From an uncultured Chthoniobacterales bacterium (GTDB taxonomy: Bacteria; Verrucomicrobiota; Verrucomicrobiia; Chthoniobacterales; CAKUMP01), in NCBI GenBank assembly GCA_934667795.1, contig CAKUMP010000001.1, positions 1 to 47,733 on the forward strand: a stretch of DNA of 47,733 nucleotides, given 5' to 3'. Position 1 is the stretch's first letter; every line of letters starts with the position of its first letter. This document shows, one piece after another, positions 17,949-25,976 of the stretch. The notes below the pieces were generated by a model that was not told the origin of the DNA, ran no database searches, and saw nothing but the letters and a program-made list of their open reading frames with translations. The translations under genes and the position numbers were made by a program.

Positions 17949-18299
17949 ATGAAAAACTTTGGTGAAACACTCCGCGACCTTCGGGTTGCTCAAGACCTCG
18001 GCCTGCGCGAGACGGCGACCAAGGTAGGCATTTCCCCTGCCTATCTGAGCCGCATCGAACGTGGCAAGGAGCGTCCGCCAAGGCCAGAGGTGATAAAGGA
18101 ACTGGCCAAGGTACTGGCGGCCGATCCCGACGTACTGTTCCGTTTGTCCTCGTCCACGGACCCGGAAGTCGTCGACTACCTTCATGACCAACCCGAGGTC
18201 ATGAATTTGCTCCGCTACATAAAGGAAGCCAACTTTACCGAGGATGAGATCAAGAGCCTCATCCAGGCAGCCGAAAGCATCAAGGCCAACACTCATTAG
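17949..18299 (+). CDS. XRE family transcriptional regulator
   Basis: 116 residues with an N-terminal lambda-repressor-like helix-turn-helix: GETLRDLRVAQDLGLRETAT, then GISPAYLSRIERGKERPP. The C-terminal third is helical and acidic. The frame opens at 17910, but the ATG at 17949 fits the fold and sits just after a clear promoter. The gene is divergent from the excisionase-like remnant and the McrBC operon, so it may control the island or restriction genes. An ImmA/IrrE peptidase that often follows such regulators is absent. Confidence 0.85.
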   Translation: MKNFGETLRDLRVAQDLGLRETATKVGISPAYLSRIERGKERPPRPEVIKELAKVLAADPDVLFRLSSSTDPEVVDYLHDQPEVMNLLRYIKEANFTEDEIKSLIQAAESIKANTH

Positions 18300-18515
18300 C
18301 CCCGCCACTCCCGGTCAATTCGTTCCCCATTTGTAACCCGAGCCATTCTGTAAATCCACACTGCAATTGAAGCGTTCCGGCATCCAGCGGCCACCATCAC
18401 CCGCTGGTACATGCTGTGCCCGCCGGGCCGAAAGCCTTCCAGCCGGTCGATGGGCGGTAGATCGCGCTGAGGATCGGTGAAGGTCACCAGTTCCCCATGG
18501 ATCAGATCCCAGTCG
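18296..18515 (-). pseudogene. AIG2-like gamma-glutamylcyclotransferase, 3' fragment
   Basis: About 72 codons read SDWDLIHGELVTFTDPQRDL, PIDRLEGFRPGGHSMYQR, then SIAVWIYRM, the C-terminal part of the AIG2-like gamma-glutamylcyclotransferase fold (LDxLEGxxPG, YxR, WxY). The N-terminal half with the substrate loop is gone: upstream the frame is filled by heptamer repeats (NPQSAIPNQQSPIS-like translation). The break coincides with the four-helix-bundle cassette. It would have followed the class II amidotransferase gene on the same strand. Confidence 0.65.
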
Positions 18516-18715
18516 CTCGATTGTTGATTGTTGATTGCGGAATGCGGATTGTTGATTGGGGATTGCTGATTGGGGATTGCTGATTGGGGATTGCTGATTG
18601 GGGATTGTTGATTGGGGATTGCTGATTGGGGATTGCTGATTGGGGATTGCTGATTGAGGATTGTTGATTGGGGATTGCTGATTGGGGATTGTGGGATTGT
18701 GGGATTGTGGGATTC
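18516..18715. repeat. Heptamer tandem repeat array (GATTGGG/GATTGCT)
   Basis: About 200 bases of 7-base units, mainly GATTGGG and GATTGCT alternating to give a 14-base period, ending in GATTGTG units. At 18533-18550 it contains GATTGCGGAATGCGGATT, whose near-perfect reverse complement (17 of 18) is at 19147-19164, beyond the four-helix-bundle gene. Confidence 0.92.
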
Positions 18716-18750
18716 AGGCATTTTTCACTCCTATTTTGGTGGTTTCTTTA

Positions 18751-18782
18751 AATCCGAAGTCGTAAATCCGACCTCCGCAATC
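18751..18782. repeat. Heptamer repeat directly upstream of four-helix-bundle gene
   Basis: Units AATCCGA / AGTCGTA / AATCCGA / CCTCCGC / AATC lie just before the gene. Similar units follow the gene in the same orientation at 19147-19180. Confidence 0.8.
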
Positions 18783-18794
18783 TATTTTGCCTCC

Positions 18795-19148
18795 ATGAAT
18801 ACTGAAGATTTCAAAAACAGAACAAAGGCTTTTGCCTTGAGGGTTGTTCGACTGACGGAAGCTTTGCCGAAGAATCAGACGGCAAATGTGATTGGAAAGC
18901 AGCTGCTCAGATGCGGAACGTCTGTTGGTGCCAACTACCGCGCTGCCTGCCGCGCTCGCTCCAATCCCGAATTTATTGCCAAAATGGGCATTGTTGAGGA
19001 GGAGTGCGCCGAAAGTATGTACTGGATGGAACTCATTGTTGAAGCCGGGCTGATGGAAGAGAAATTGATTATCGATTTGAAAAAAGAAGCAAACGAGATC
19101 CTCTCCATGGTCGTGGCTTCCATCAAGACGGCGCGTTCTCGCAAATAA
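18795..19148 (+). CDS. Four-helix-bundle protein (S23/TIGR02436 family)
   Basis: 117 residues, close to the usual length of the short form. Characteristic helices: FKNRTKAFALRVVRLTEALP, IGKQLLRCGTSVGANYRAAC, FIAKMGIVEEECAESMYWMEL and a C-terminal helix. The start at 18795 fits the family; the frame upstream is made of repeats. No good ribosome-binding site. The gene is bracketed by heptamer repeats in inverted orientation, and the cassette separates an amidotransferase fragment from a truncated AIG2-like gene, so it looks inserted. Function unknown. Confidence 0.88.
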   Translation: MNTEDFKNRTKAFALRVVRLTEALPKNQTANVIGKQLLRCGTSVGANYRAACRARSNPEFIAKMGIVEEECAESMYWMELIVEAGLMEEKLIIDLKKEANEILSMVVASIKTARSRK

Positions 19149-19180
19149 TCCGAATTCCGCAATCATAAATCCGCCTTCCG
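19147..19180. repeat. Heptamer repeat downstream of four-helix-bundle gene
   Basis: Units AATCCGA / ATTCCGC / AATCATA / AATCCGC / CTTCCG follow the gene stop. The repeat also supplies the stop codon (19163-19165) and last residues (RRKADL) of the amidotransferase fragment on the other strand. Confidence 0.85.
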
Positions 19181-19701
19181 TCGTTCCTGACAGACAAATT
19201 TGAAGGGATGGCTCTGCCACTCCTTGAGGTTTTCATGGCGGATGGTCAGCATGGTCATGGGCGGCACCTCCAGCTCGCGCCAGCCCTTCTCGTTGTCCAC
19301 GGCAAAGTCAATAAAGGCGTCGTCCGAGGCGTAGAGCACCACCCGGTGCTGGCGGTGGATGCGCAGGCAGAGCGGCTTGTTGCCCTTGAGCACGGTGATG
19401 GTGCCGGGGTCGAGCCGTGAGGCCAGCACGGCGCTCATCTGACCGCGACAGAGGGCAAGCGCCTTCTTCAGGCCCTCCTGGTCGATGGGGGCTTCGGGCG
19501 CGAAGCGGTCGGCCAGACGGAAGATCCGCTCGCTGTCCACCTCGGCGTAGCGCGGCAGCCTGAGACGGCGGAACAGATAATCGGCGTTGTAGATGGTGCC
19601 GTTGTGGGTGCCGATGACGATCCTGGGCCGGATGGGAGGGTGGTTGCGGTTGTTGAACTCGTCACCCCGGAGAATGACCCCGGAGAGACGGGTTGTCTTT
19701 T
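19163..19701 (-). pseudogene. Class II glutamine amidotransferase, truncated at the tmRNA end
   Basis: The frame runs from next to the tmRNA 3' end through TTRLSGVILRGDEF and IGTHNGTIYNADYLF to VDSERIFRLADRF, an SAVLASRLDP segment and KPLCLRIHRQHRVVLYASDD. THNGTIYN is the class II (Ntn-type) glutamine amidotransferase motif. The N-terminal part with the catalytic cysteine is missing, cut off at about 19702 where an in-frame TGA next to the tmRNA intervenes. An internal ATG at 19540 could start only the C-terminal half. Related enzymes occur with AIG2-like proteins and amidoligases on mobile DNA; no amidoligase is present here. Confidence 0.7.
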
Positions 19702-19707
19702 TTCAAT

Positions 19708-20063
19708 TGGTGGAGGCGAGGGGAGTTGAACCCCTGTCCTTGAAATCATCCCTCAGAACTTCTACATGTTTATTCGATTTTTTAATTTAGGAGAGCCAGC
19801 CTGAATCGACACAGTTTGGAACTCCGAGCATCCACGTAATATCTCGTTACCCCACGCGGTTGCACCGAGGATAACCAGCCTGCTGCTTGCACCCGGACGC
19901 GTAGCAGGCGTTCGCGAACGGATGTCACAGTCAATTAAGCTGCGAGTGCGAGATCTTGTGTATCTGCATTTAGTTTGTTTGATCCGATTATTAACGAGGC
20001 CAACGAATCATCCTCGACATGCGGCCCTGACTTCAAACTTCCAGTCGAAACCAGTACGCCCCC
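19708..20063 (-). ncRNA. ssrA: tmRNA (SsrA)
   Basis: The minus strand starts GGGGGCGUACUGGUUUCGAC and ends in GGUUCAACUCCCC, CGCCUCC and ACCA; GGGGGCG pairs with CGCCUCC to form the acceptor stem, and the T-arm GGUUCAA is clear. The tag frame at 19935-19967 reads ADTQDLALAA followed by TAA, a normal ALAA-ending degradation tag. The molecule is about 356 nt, a usual size. It rescues stalled ribosomes with SmpB. Its 3' end abuts the amidotransferase fragment, the position where many integrases insert islands. Confidence 0.97.
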
Positions 20064-20073
20064 TTATTTTTTC

Positions 20074-20102
20074 AATATGCAACAGAAACGGGGAGATGTC
20101 AA
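20074..20102 (-). promoter_or_regulatory. ssrA promoter
   Basis: On the minus strand TTGACA (20097-20102) is followed after 17 bases by CATATT (20074-20079), 10 bases before the tmRNA 5' end. The -35 element overlaps the stop codon of the upstream sensor kinase gene. Confidence 0.75.
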
Positions 20103-23008
20103 GTGGGAGTGACGGGTGGGTTGGGGGAATGGAGGATATTGTAGAGGATATGAGCGAGCTCTTTCCATTCGATGGGTTTGAGGAGGAGTTCGCGGACACC
20201 GGCAAGGCGGATTTCTTCGGAGGATTGGGTGTCGGTATAACCGGTGAGCATGATAATCGGGAGGTCGGGGCGGATGGCGAGCAGTTTGCGGGCGAGATCG
20301 ATCCCGGAGAGGTTGGGCATCATGCGATCAGTCACGACGGCGTCGAAGCGGTGAGGGTTCTGCATAAAGTCGCGAAGGGCTTCGGTGCTGTCGGTATGGC
20401 AAACAGAATGATAGCCGAGACGCTCGAGGCTTTTTTGTCCGAGTGTTACCAGAATCGATTCATCATCCACGAAGAGGATGCGTTCGCCATTTCCTGTGGG
20501 GAGGGTTGTGGGGGTGAAAGGGGGTGGGAGAGAAACTTCTGACTGCGCGATGGGGAGGAGCACAGAGAAAGTGGAACCTTTCTGGAGTTCGGATTCCACG
20601 AGGACCGTGCCGTGGTGTTCGCGGATAATCCCGAGCACCACCGAGAGGCCGAGTCCGGTCCCTTTTCCTTGAGGTTTTGTCGTGAAAAATGGATCGAAAA
20701 TGCGATCGAGATTTTCGGTAGGGATTCCGTCGCCGGTGTCCTGGATATCGACGCGGAGGTAAGTTCCGGGGATCAGATTATGGAGTTGCTGGATGGGGGA
20801 GTGCGGTTCAATGATCTCCTGCGAGAGAGAAATCGTGAGCGTGCCGCCATTGTCCTGCATCGCCTGGCATGCGTTGGTTGCGAGGTTCATCAACACCTGG
20901 TGGATCTGGCTGGGGTCTGCCATGATCGGCGGGATTTTTGGGACGATTTTTTCCACCAGCAGGATATTTGCCGGGACCGTTGCCTGGAGGAGTTTGATCA
21001 TTTCGCCCACGAGACTATCGAGATGGACCGCGGAGCGGATGGAATCATTGCGACGGCTAAACGTCAGGATCTGGTGGACCAGATCTTTCGCGCGATTGGA
21101 AGCGCTGAGGATGTGATCGAGATCGGAATCGGTACAGGGGCTGCGTTTTGGGTTGTCGCGTGCGAGAGAAGCGAAGCCGATAATCGCGGTCAGGATATTA
21201 TTGAAATCGTGTGCGATCCCGCCGGCGAGCGTCCCGATGGCTTCCATTTTTTGTGCCTGACGAAGCTGGCGTTCGAGAGACAATTTTTCCTCTTCCGCAT
21301 TTTTTTGATCAGTAATGTCCTGGATCAAGCCAAGCGCGCGATGGGGGGAGTCCGGATTCACGCGAAGCTGGGCGTGGATCCAGCGGATATCGCCATTTGG
21401 GTGTACCAGGCGATGACTGACATCCAGCGGTGCTGATTTTTCGATCGTTTTGCTGATCGCATTGATAATGCGTGGGCGATCGACCGGGTGGACGAGTTGG
21501 TAAAACTGGTCGAGATTGCCACGGAACTCATGGGGTGGAATCCCGAAAATATGATAGGTTTCGCGCGAGCAATGGATGCGTGGAACGGGTTCATCGAGGT
21601 CAATCGTCCAGCTTCCGACATGCCCGACTGCCTGGGATTCTTCGAGAAACTTCTGACTCTCCCGGAGGGCAGCCTGCGCTTCCCGGAGTTGGGACGTTTC
21701 TACTTCGAGAGAAATCATGGATGCCATCATTGCGGCAAAATTGATTTCTTCCGGCGTCCAGACGCGTGCGGTGTGGGATTCGTGAGAAACCACGCCGATC
21801 CATTTCCCATTCAAGCGGATGGCAACATCCAGCAAAGAGAGTGTTGGTTTATCGGCAAAATGGGTCAGCGCAAAATCGCGAGTTCGGATATCCTGAAAGG
21901 CATCGGTTACATCGATAATTTTATTTTCGCGAAGTGCGCGAGAATAAGCGGGGAAATTATGGAGCGAGAGCATTTCTGCCGAACTGTGTGTACGGGTCGT
22001 ACGATTAAAACGGTCCACCAGAAGCATTTCGCCCGTTCCCTCCATCAGGCGGTAAATCGAAACCGTATCGACATCGAGAGAATCCAGATCGGTTTCGGTG
22101 ATATGATGGAGAGCGGCTTCGAAAGTCGTTGCCGGGTTTTGGGCGAGGCTCAGGAGTGCGCGTTGATGGACCTGGGAACGGTTCAGGCGAGAGCGGTGTT
22201 TTTCTTCTGCCAGCGTGCGGTCGGTGATATCGCGCAGCACCAGCGTGAAGAGGGCAGCTTCATCTGCCTCGCTGTAGGCCAGGGACGCTTCCACCGGGAA
22301 TTCCATCTGGTTTTTTCGGAGTCCACGGAGGGGGACATGAAAACGTTTGTGACGGATTCCGCTTCGGTCAGGGGCAGAAAGCTGGCAAATGGTCAAAAAG
22401 GAACGGAGCTGGTCATGCCACGCTGCAGGAAAGAGCTGAGTCAACGATTGTCCGATCATTTCTTTACTGGGAAACTGAAACATCTCTTCTGCCGCTTCAT
22501 TAAACAGAATCACATTCAGGTTTTGATCGGCCGTGATAATCGCATCCATCGCGGAGGCAATAATTGTGGAGAGGCGTTTTTCGCTGGTTGCGAGTGCATT
22601 ACGGGCATGGCGGCGTTCCTGACGCGAGCGGGCATCGCGGAGTTCGCGTTCGATCACCGAAGGGAGCACCGTGAGGTGCTGTTTCAGAATATAATCGTGT
22701 GCGCCCAGACGGATGGTTTCCAGTGGTTCCTCGGGGGAGGCCGGGTGAGAAATGACCACAAACGGGAGGTCAGGAAAATGTTTCAGTGCATACGAAAGAA
22801 TATGCTGATACGCCGGGTTTTCAGGATGCCAGTCTGAAAGGATCAGTGTAGATTGTTGGGAATCAAGAGCTTCCTGTAGCGCTTCCGGTGTTGCTACGTG
22901 CGAAATCGTGCATGGGATATCAGAAGATGCGAGCAAATGCGCAACCGTCTCGTGATCCTGGGTATTGGATTCAAGATGGAGGATAGTAACGGTATCTGAT
23001 ATGCTCAT
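20099..23008 (-). CDS. Hybrid sensor histidine kinase with PAS, GAF and two receiver domains
   Basis: 969 residues, no membrane segment seen, so probably cytoplasmic. Order: N-terminal receiver-like domain (about 7-125, LILSDWHP), PAS (145-265), GAF (290-440), second PAS (455-575), HisKA with the phospho-accepting His in GGIAHDFNNIL (about 607), HATPase with NLATNACQAM, DTGDGIP and GKGTGLGLSVV, then a C-terminal receiver with VVTDRMMPNLSG. The HDFNN H-box is common in PAS-rich soluble kinases. No separate output regulator lies beside it. It is followed immediately by the tmRNA gene. Confidence 0.92.
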   Translation of the reverse strand: MSISDTVTILHLESNTQDHETVAHLLASSDIPCTISHVATPEALQEALDSQQSTLILSDWHPENPAYQHILSYALKHFPDLPFVVISHPASPEEPLETIRLGAHDYILKQHLTVLPSVIERELRDARSRQERRHARNALATSEKRLSTIIASAMDAIITADQNLNVILFNEAAEEMFQFPSKEMIGQSLTQLFPAAWHDQLRSFLTICQLSAPDRSGIRHKRFHVPLRGLRKNQMEFPVEASLAYSEADEAALFTLVLRDITDRTLAEEKHRSRLNRSQVHQRALLSLAQNPATTFEAALHHITETDLDSLDVDTVSIYRLMEGTGEMLLVDRFNRTTRTHSSAEMLSLHNFPAYSRALRENKIIDVTDAFQDIRTRDFALTHFADKPTLSLLDVAIRLNGKWIGVVSHESHTARVWTPEEINFAAMMASMISLEVETSQLREAQAALRESQKFLEESQAVGHVGSWTIDLDEPVPRIHCSRETYHIFGIPPHEFRGNLDQFYQLVHPVDRPRIINAISKTIEKSAPLDVSHRLVHPNGDIRWIHAQLRVNPDSPHRALGLIQDITDQKNAEEEKLSLERQLRQAQKMEAIGTLAGGIAHDFNNILTAIIGFASLARDNPKRSPCTDSDLDHILSASNRAKDLVHQILTFSRRNDSIRSAVHLDSLVGEMIKLLQATVPANILLVEKIVPKIPPIMADPSQIHQVLMNLATNACQAMQDNGGTLTISLSQEIIEPHSPIQQLHNLIPGTYLRVDIQDTGDGIPTENLDRIFDPFFTTKPQGKGTGLGLSVVLGIIREHHGTVLVESELQKGSTFSVLLPIAQSEVSLPPPFTPTTLPTGNGERILFVDDESILVTLGQKSLERLGYHSVCHTDSTEALRDFMQNPHRFDAVVTDRMMPNLSGIDLARKLLAIRPDLPIIMLTGYTDTQSSEEIRLAGVRELLLKPIEWKELAHILYNILHSPNPPVTPT

Positions 23009-23034
23009 AGAAGCCTGGGTGAATCATTTTTTCG

Positions 23035-23063
23035 CCCCTGCCAGCTACGTAGAACGGCAGGGG
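23035..23063. terminator. Hairpin between lpd and the sensor kinase gene
   Basis: CCCCTGCC and GGCAGGGG form an 8-base perfect stem with a 13-base loop. It lies after the minus-strand lpd stop and before the kinase start. The U-run expected of a Rho-independent terminator is weak, so it could also be an mRNA 3'-end stabiliser. Confidence 0.45.
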
Positions 23064-23175
23064 ATGAAAAATGAGAAACGAACCAACGATAATCAAGTAT
23101 AATTTCTATTCATCATAAAAAGCGAAGAGGTTCATCCCCCTTAAATGAAGCGCTGTCCTGCAGTCGCATTTTAAT

Positions 23176-24552
23176 TTAAATATGGACTGCGTGCCCGAAA
23201 GCATCGCCCGTGGCTTCGTGAATAGCTTCGCTGAGCGTCGGATGGGCATGAATCATGTGGGAAATATCTTCATGCGTCGCTTCGAGCGAAATTGCCAGCC
23301 CGAGTTCTGCGATCAATTCGGTTGCTTCTGCGCCAATAATATGTGCGCCGATCACTTCGCCATGCGGTTTATTGAAGAGGATTTTAACAAACCCTTCGGA
23401 TTCTGCGACGGCCAGGGCTTTTCCACTCGCCTGGAACGGGAATTTTCCGACATTGAAATCGAGGCCCTGTTTTTTGGCTTCCTGCTCGGTCAGTCCGATG
23501 CTTGCCACCTGTGGCTGGCAGTACGTGCAGCCCGGGAACACGCTGGAGCGAGCCGGAGTGGAATGTTCGAACATCCCATTGACCGCCTGAGTCGCTTCCC
23601 AGGAGGCCACATGCGCGAGCCAGGGAGGTCCAATAATATCGCCTGCGGCATAAACGCCCGGGATACTCGTTTCGTAACGGTCATTGACCTGGATGTACCC
23701 GCGATCTGTCAGCGTCGGCTGGACACCACCCGGGAGCAGCGGAGAAACCCCGATGGCAATCAAGGCCGTAGAAGCTTTCAGCGTCTCAGACTTTTCTCCT
23801 TCCACTTCGAGCGTCACTCCGGAAGCGTCGGCAGCCGTTTTGACCACTTTTGTTCCGGTTAAAATTTTGATCCCCTGACGGGTGAGGGATTTTTTGAGAG
23901 CTTCAGAAACTTCCTGATCTTCGACCGGGAGGATATGGGGCATCATTTCCACCAGTGTCACTTTCGTACCGAAAGCATTATAGAAATAAGCGAATTCGAC
24001 CCCGATTGCGCCTGCGCCGATAATGATCATGCTTTCCGGCTGTTTTTCGAGAGTCATTGCCTGGCGGCTGCCGATTACGGTGGATCCATTGATCGGGAAC
24101 CCGGGCATTTCGCGAGTTACCACCCCTGTCGAGAGCAGGATGCGGGGAGCATTGAGTGTGGACTCTTTACCGTCCGGTGTTTTGACGATCACCGCGCCGG
24201 GGCCTTTGAGGCTGGCTTCGCCGGGGATATAGTCGATTTTATTTTTTTTGAAAAGAAATTCGATTCCGCCGGCGAGTCGATCTGCCACCTGGCGGGAGCG
24301 TCCGATAATTTTATCCCAATTATACGAGAGGTTATCGAATTCGAAGCCGAAGGCAGAGCCTTTTTTCTTCATGATCTGATAGAGTTCGGCATTACGCAGC
24401 AGGGCTTTAGTGGGAATACAGCCCCAATTCAGACAGGTACCGCCAGCGCGCTCTTTTTCGATACAAGCGACCTTTTTTCCAAGTTGAGCAGCGCGAATGG
24501 CACCCACATATCCTGCAGGGCCGCCTCCAATAACAATTAAATCATAGCTCAT
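23176..24552 (-). CDS. lpdA: Dihydrolipoamide dehydrogenase (E3)
   Basis: 458 residues. FAD-binding GGGPAGYVGAIRAAQLG at 9-25, redox-active GGTCLNWGCIPTK (C40, C45), NAD-binding IIGAGAIGVEFA in the middle, and the C-terminal HAHPTLSEAIHEA with the catalytic His-Glu pair. It reoxidises the lipoyl arm of E2 and makes NADH. It is the last gene of the pyruvate dehydrogenase operon, 44 bases after E2. Confidence 0.96.
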   Translation of the reverse strand: MSYDLIVIGGGPAGYVGAIRAAQLGKKVACIEKERAGGTCLNWGCIPTKALLRNAELYQIMKKKGSAFGFEFDNLSYNWDKIIGRSRQVADRLAGGIEFLFKKNKIDYIPGEASLKGPGAVIVKTPDGKESTLNAPRILLSTGVVTREMPGFPINGSTVIGSRQAMTLEKQPESMIIIGAGAIGVEFAYFYNAFGTKVTLVEMMPHILPVEDQEVSEALKKSLTRQGIKILTGTKVVKTAADASGVTLEVEGEKSETLKASTALIAIGVSPLLPGGVQPTLTDRGYIQVNDRYETSIPGVYAAGDIIGPPWLAHVASWEATQAVNGMFEHSTPARSSVFPGCTYCQPQVASIGLTEQEAKKQGLDFNVGKFPFQASGKALAVAESEGFVKILFNKPHGEVIGAHIIGAEATELIAELGLAISLEATHEDISHMIHAHPTLSEAIHEATGDAFGHAVHI

Positions 24553-24596
24553 GAATAGACTCCAATGGTTTGGGTTTAGGGATGTTTTGGAAGGGA

Positions 24597-25946
24597 TTAA
24601 ATCAGCAACAAGGCCGGGGTTTCGATCAATTTACGGAAGGCTGCCAGGTATTCCGCACCGACTGCACCATCGACCACTCGGTGGTCGCAGCTCAGGCTGA
24701 CCTGCATTCTCTGGCCTACCACAATTTCATCCTTTTCGTTGACAATAGGTTTTTTGGTCACTGCACCGATCGCAAGGATGATCGACTGGGGCGGGTTGAT
24801 AATCGCATAAAAGGAATCGATGCCGTAAGCGCCGAGGTTGGAAACGGTGAGGGTTCCGCCCTGGTATTCTTCCGGTTTGAGGCGTTTGGAGCGTGCGCGA
24901 CCGGCGAGGTCTTTCACGGTGCTGCTGATTTCGCCTAATGGTAACACATGTGCATTGCGAAGCACGGGGGTCACCAGGCCATCTTCGACCGCCACCGCAA
25001 CGGCCAGGTTTACACTGCCAAATTCCTGGACCGCATCGCCGGCAAAGGAAGCGTTGACCTTCGGGACCTGGCGGGCTGCCAGCGCAGCAGCGCGCAGGAC
25101 AAAATCGTTGACTGTCACCTTATCCAGGCCGAACTCGGCGCCATTGGCTTTTACTTCTGCACGGAGTTTCATCAGCGGAGCGGCATCGACTTCGATATTC
25201 AGGTAAAAATGCGGGATAGTCGTTTTTGATTCCAGAAGGCGATCTGCGATTACGCGGCGCATTCCGGAAAGCGGGACCTTGCGCACTTCGCCGGCCGAGA
25301 GTCCGGGCTGGGTGGGTGCGGAGGCTGCTGGAGCAGGTTTGGAAGAGGACGCTGCGGGCGCAGCAGGTTGTGCGTTTTCGACATCTTTAGCAATCACACG
25401 TCCGCCGGGGCCGGAACCTTGCAGAGAAGAAAGGGAAATGCCTTTTTCTGCTGCCAGTCTGCGTGCAAGCGGAGATGCTTTCACACGTTCGTCAGAAGAA
25501 TCGGAAGCTTCTTCCTCTGCAGAAACGGGCGCTTTATCGGCTTTTTTGGAGGATTTGTCGGATTTGGTGTCGGCCTTGGTATCCGATTGGGTTTTTGCAT
25601 CCGAAGTGTTGGTTTTTTTCTTATCAGCCTTATCGGAAGACGCCTTGGATTTCGTGTCTTTGGAATCTTTTTTCGATTCAGCGGGTTTTGCGTCGGCGCT
25701 GTCTGAGCCATCGCCATCGAGTTCGAGGATAGCGGTACCGACATTTACCTTATCGCCTTCTCCGACCAGGAGTTTCGTGATCGTGCCATCTTCGAAAACT
25801 TCCATTTCCATCACCGACTTATCGGTTTCGATTTCGGCGATCACATCGCCCATTTCTACGGTGTCTCCCTCTTTTTTGAGCCAGCGGAGGAGGGTTCCTT
25901 CCTCCATGGTATCACTCAGTTTGGGCATTTCGATTTTAATAGACAT
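24597..25946 (-). CDS. pdhC: Pyruvate dehydrogenase E2, dihydrolipoamide acetyltransferase
   Basis: 449 residues. One lipoyl domain (1-78) with the modified lysine in ETDKSVMEME (K43); a long Asp/Ser/Lys-rich linker of unusual low complexity (about 80-150); an E3/E1-binding domain ASPLARRLAAEKGISLSSL (about 158-195); an Ala/Pro linker; and the catalytic domain ending with SCDHRVVDGAVGAEYL, which holds the active His and Asp. It transfers the acetyl group to CoA. It lies between E1 beta and E3 in the operon. Confidence 0.95.
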   Translation of the reverse strand: MSIKIEMPKLSDTMEEGTLLRWLKKEGDTVEMGDVIAEIETDKSVMEMEVFEDGTITKLLVGEGDKVNVGTAILELDGDGSDSADAKPAESKKDSKDTKSKASSDKADKKKTNTSDAKTQSDTKADTKSDKSSKKADKAPVSAEEEASDSSDERVKASPLARRLAAEKGISLSSLQGSGPGGRVIAKDVENAQPAAPAASSSKPAPAASAPTQPGLSAGEVRKVPLSGMRRVIADRLLESKTTIPHFYLNIEVDAAPLMKLRAEVKANGAEFGLDKVTVNDFVLRAAALAARQVPKVNASFAGDAVQEFGSVNLAVAVAVEDGLVTPVLRNAHVLPLGEISSTVKDLAGRARSKRLKPEEYQGGTLTVSNLGAYGIDSFYAIINPPQSIILAIGAVTKKPIVNEKDEIVVGQRMQVSLSCDHRVVDGAVGAEYLAAFRKLIETPALLLI

Positions 25947-25976
25947 AGTAAGAAAATGGGTTGGAATGAGTTTATA

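Noticed and set aside
9102..19707. Integrase or transposase for the island
   Set aside because: I looked for tyrosine or serine recombinase and DDE transposase motifs on both strands and saw none; only the excisionase-like remnant remains.
19922..20542. 206-residue frame over the tmRNA gene
   Set aside because: Its first part is antisense to tmRNA and the rest is antisense to the sensor kinase.
21488..22837. 449-residue plus-strand frame opposite the sensor kinase
   Set aside because: It lies wholly antisense to a gene with clear PAS, GAF and kinase motifs, and its translation has no recognisable domain; it is a by-product of codon bias.
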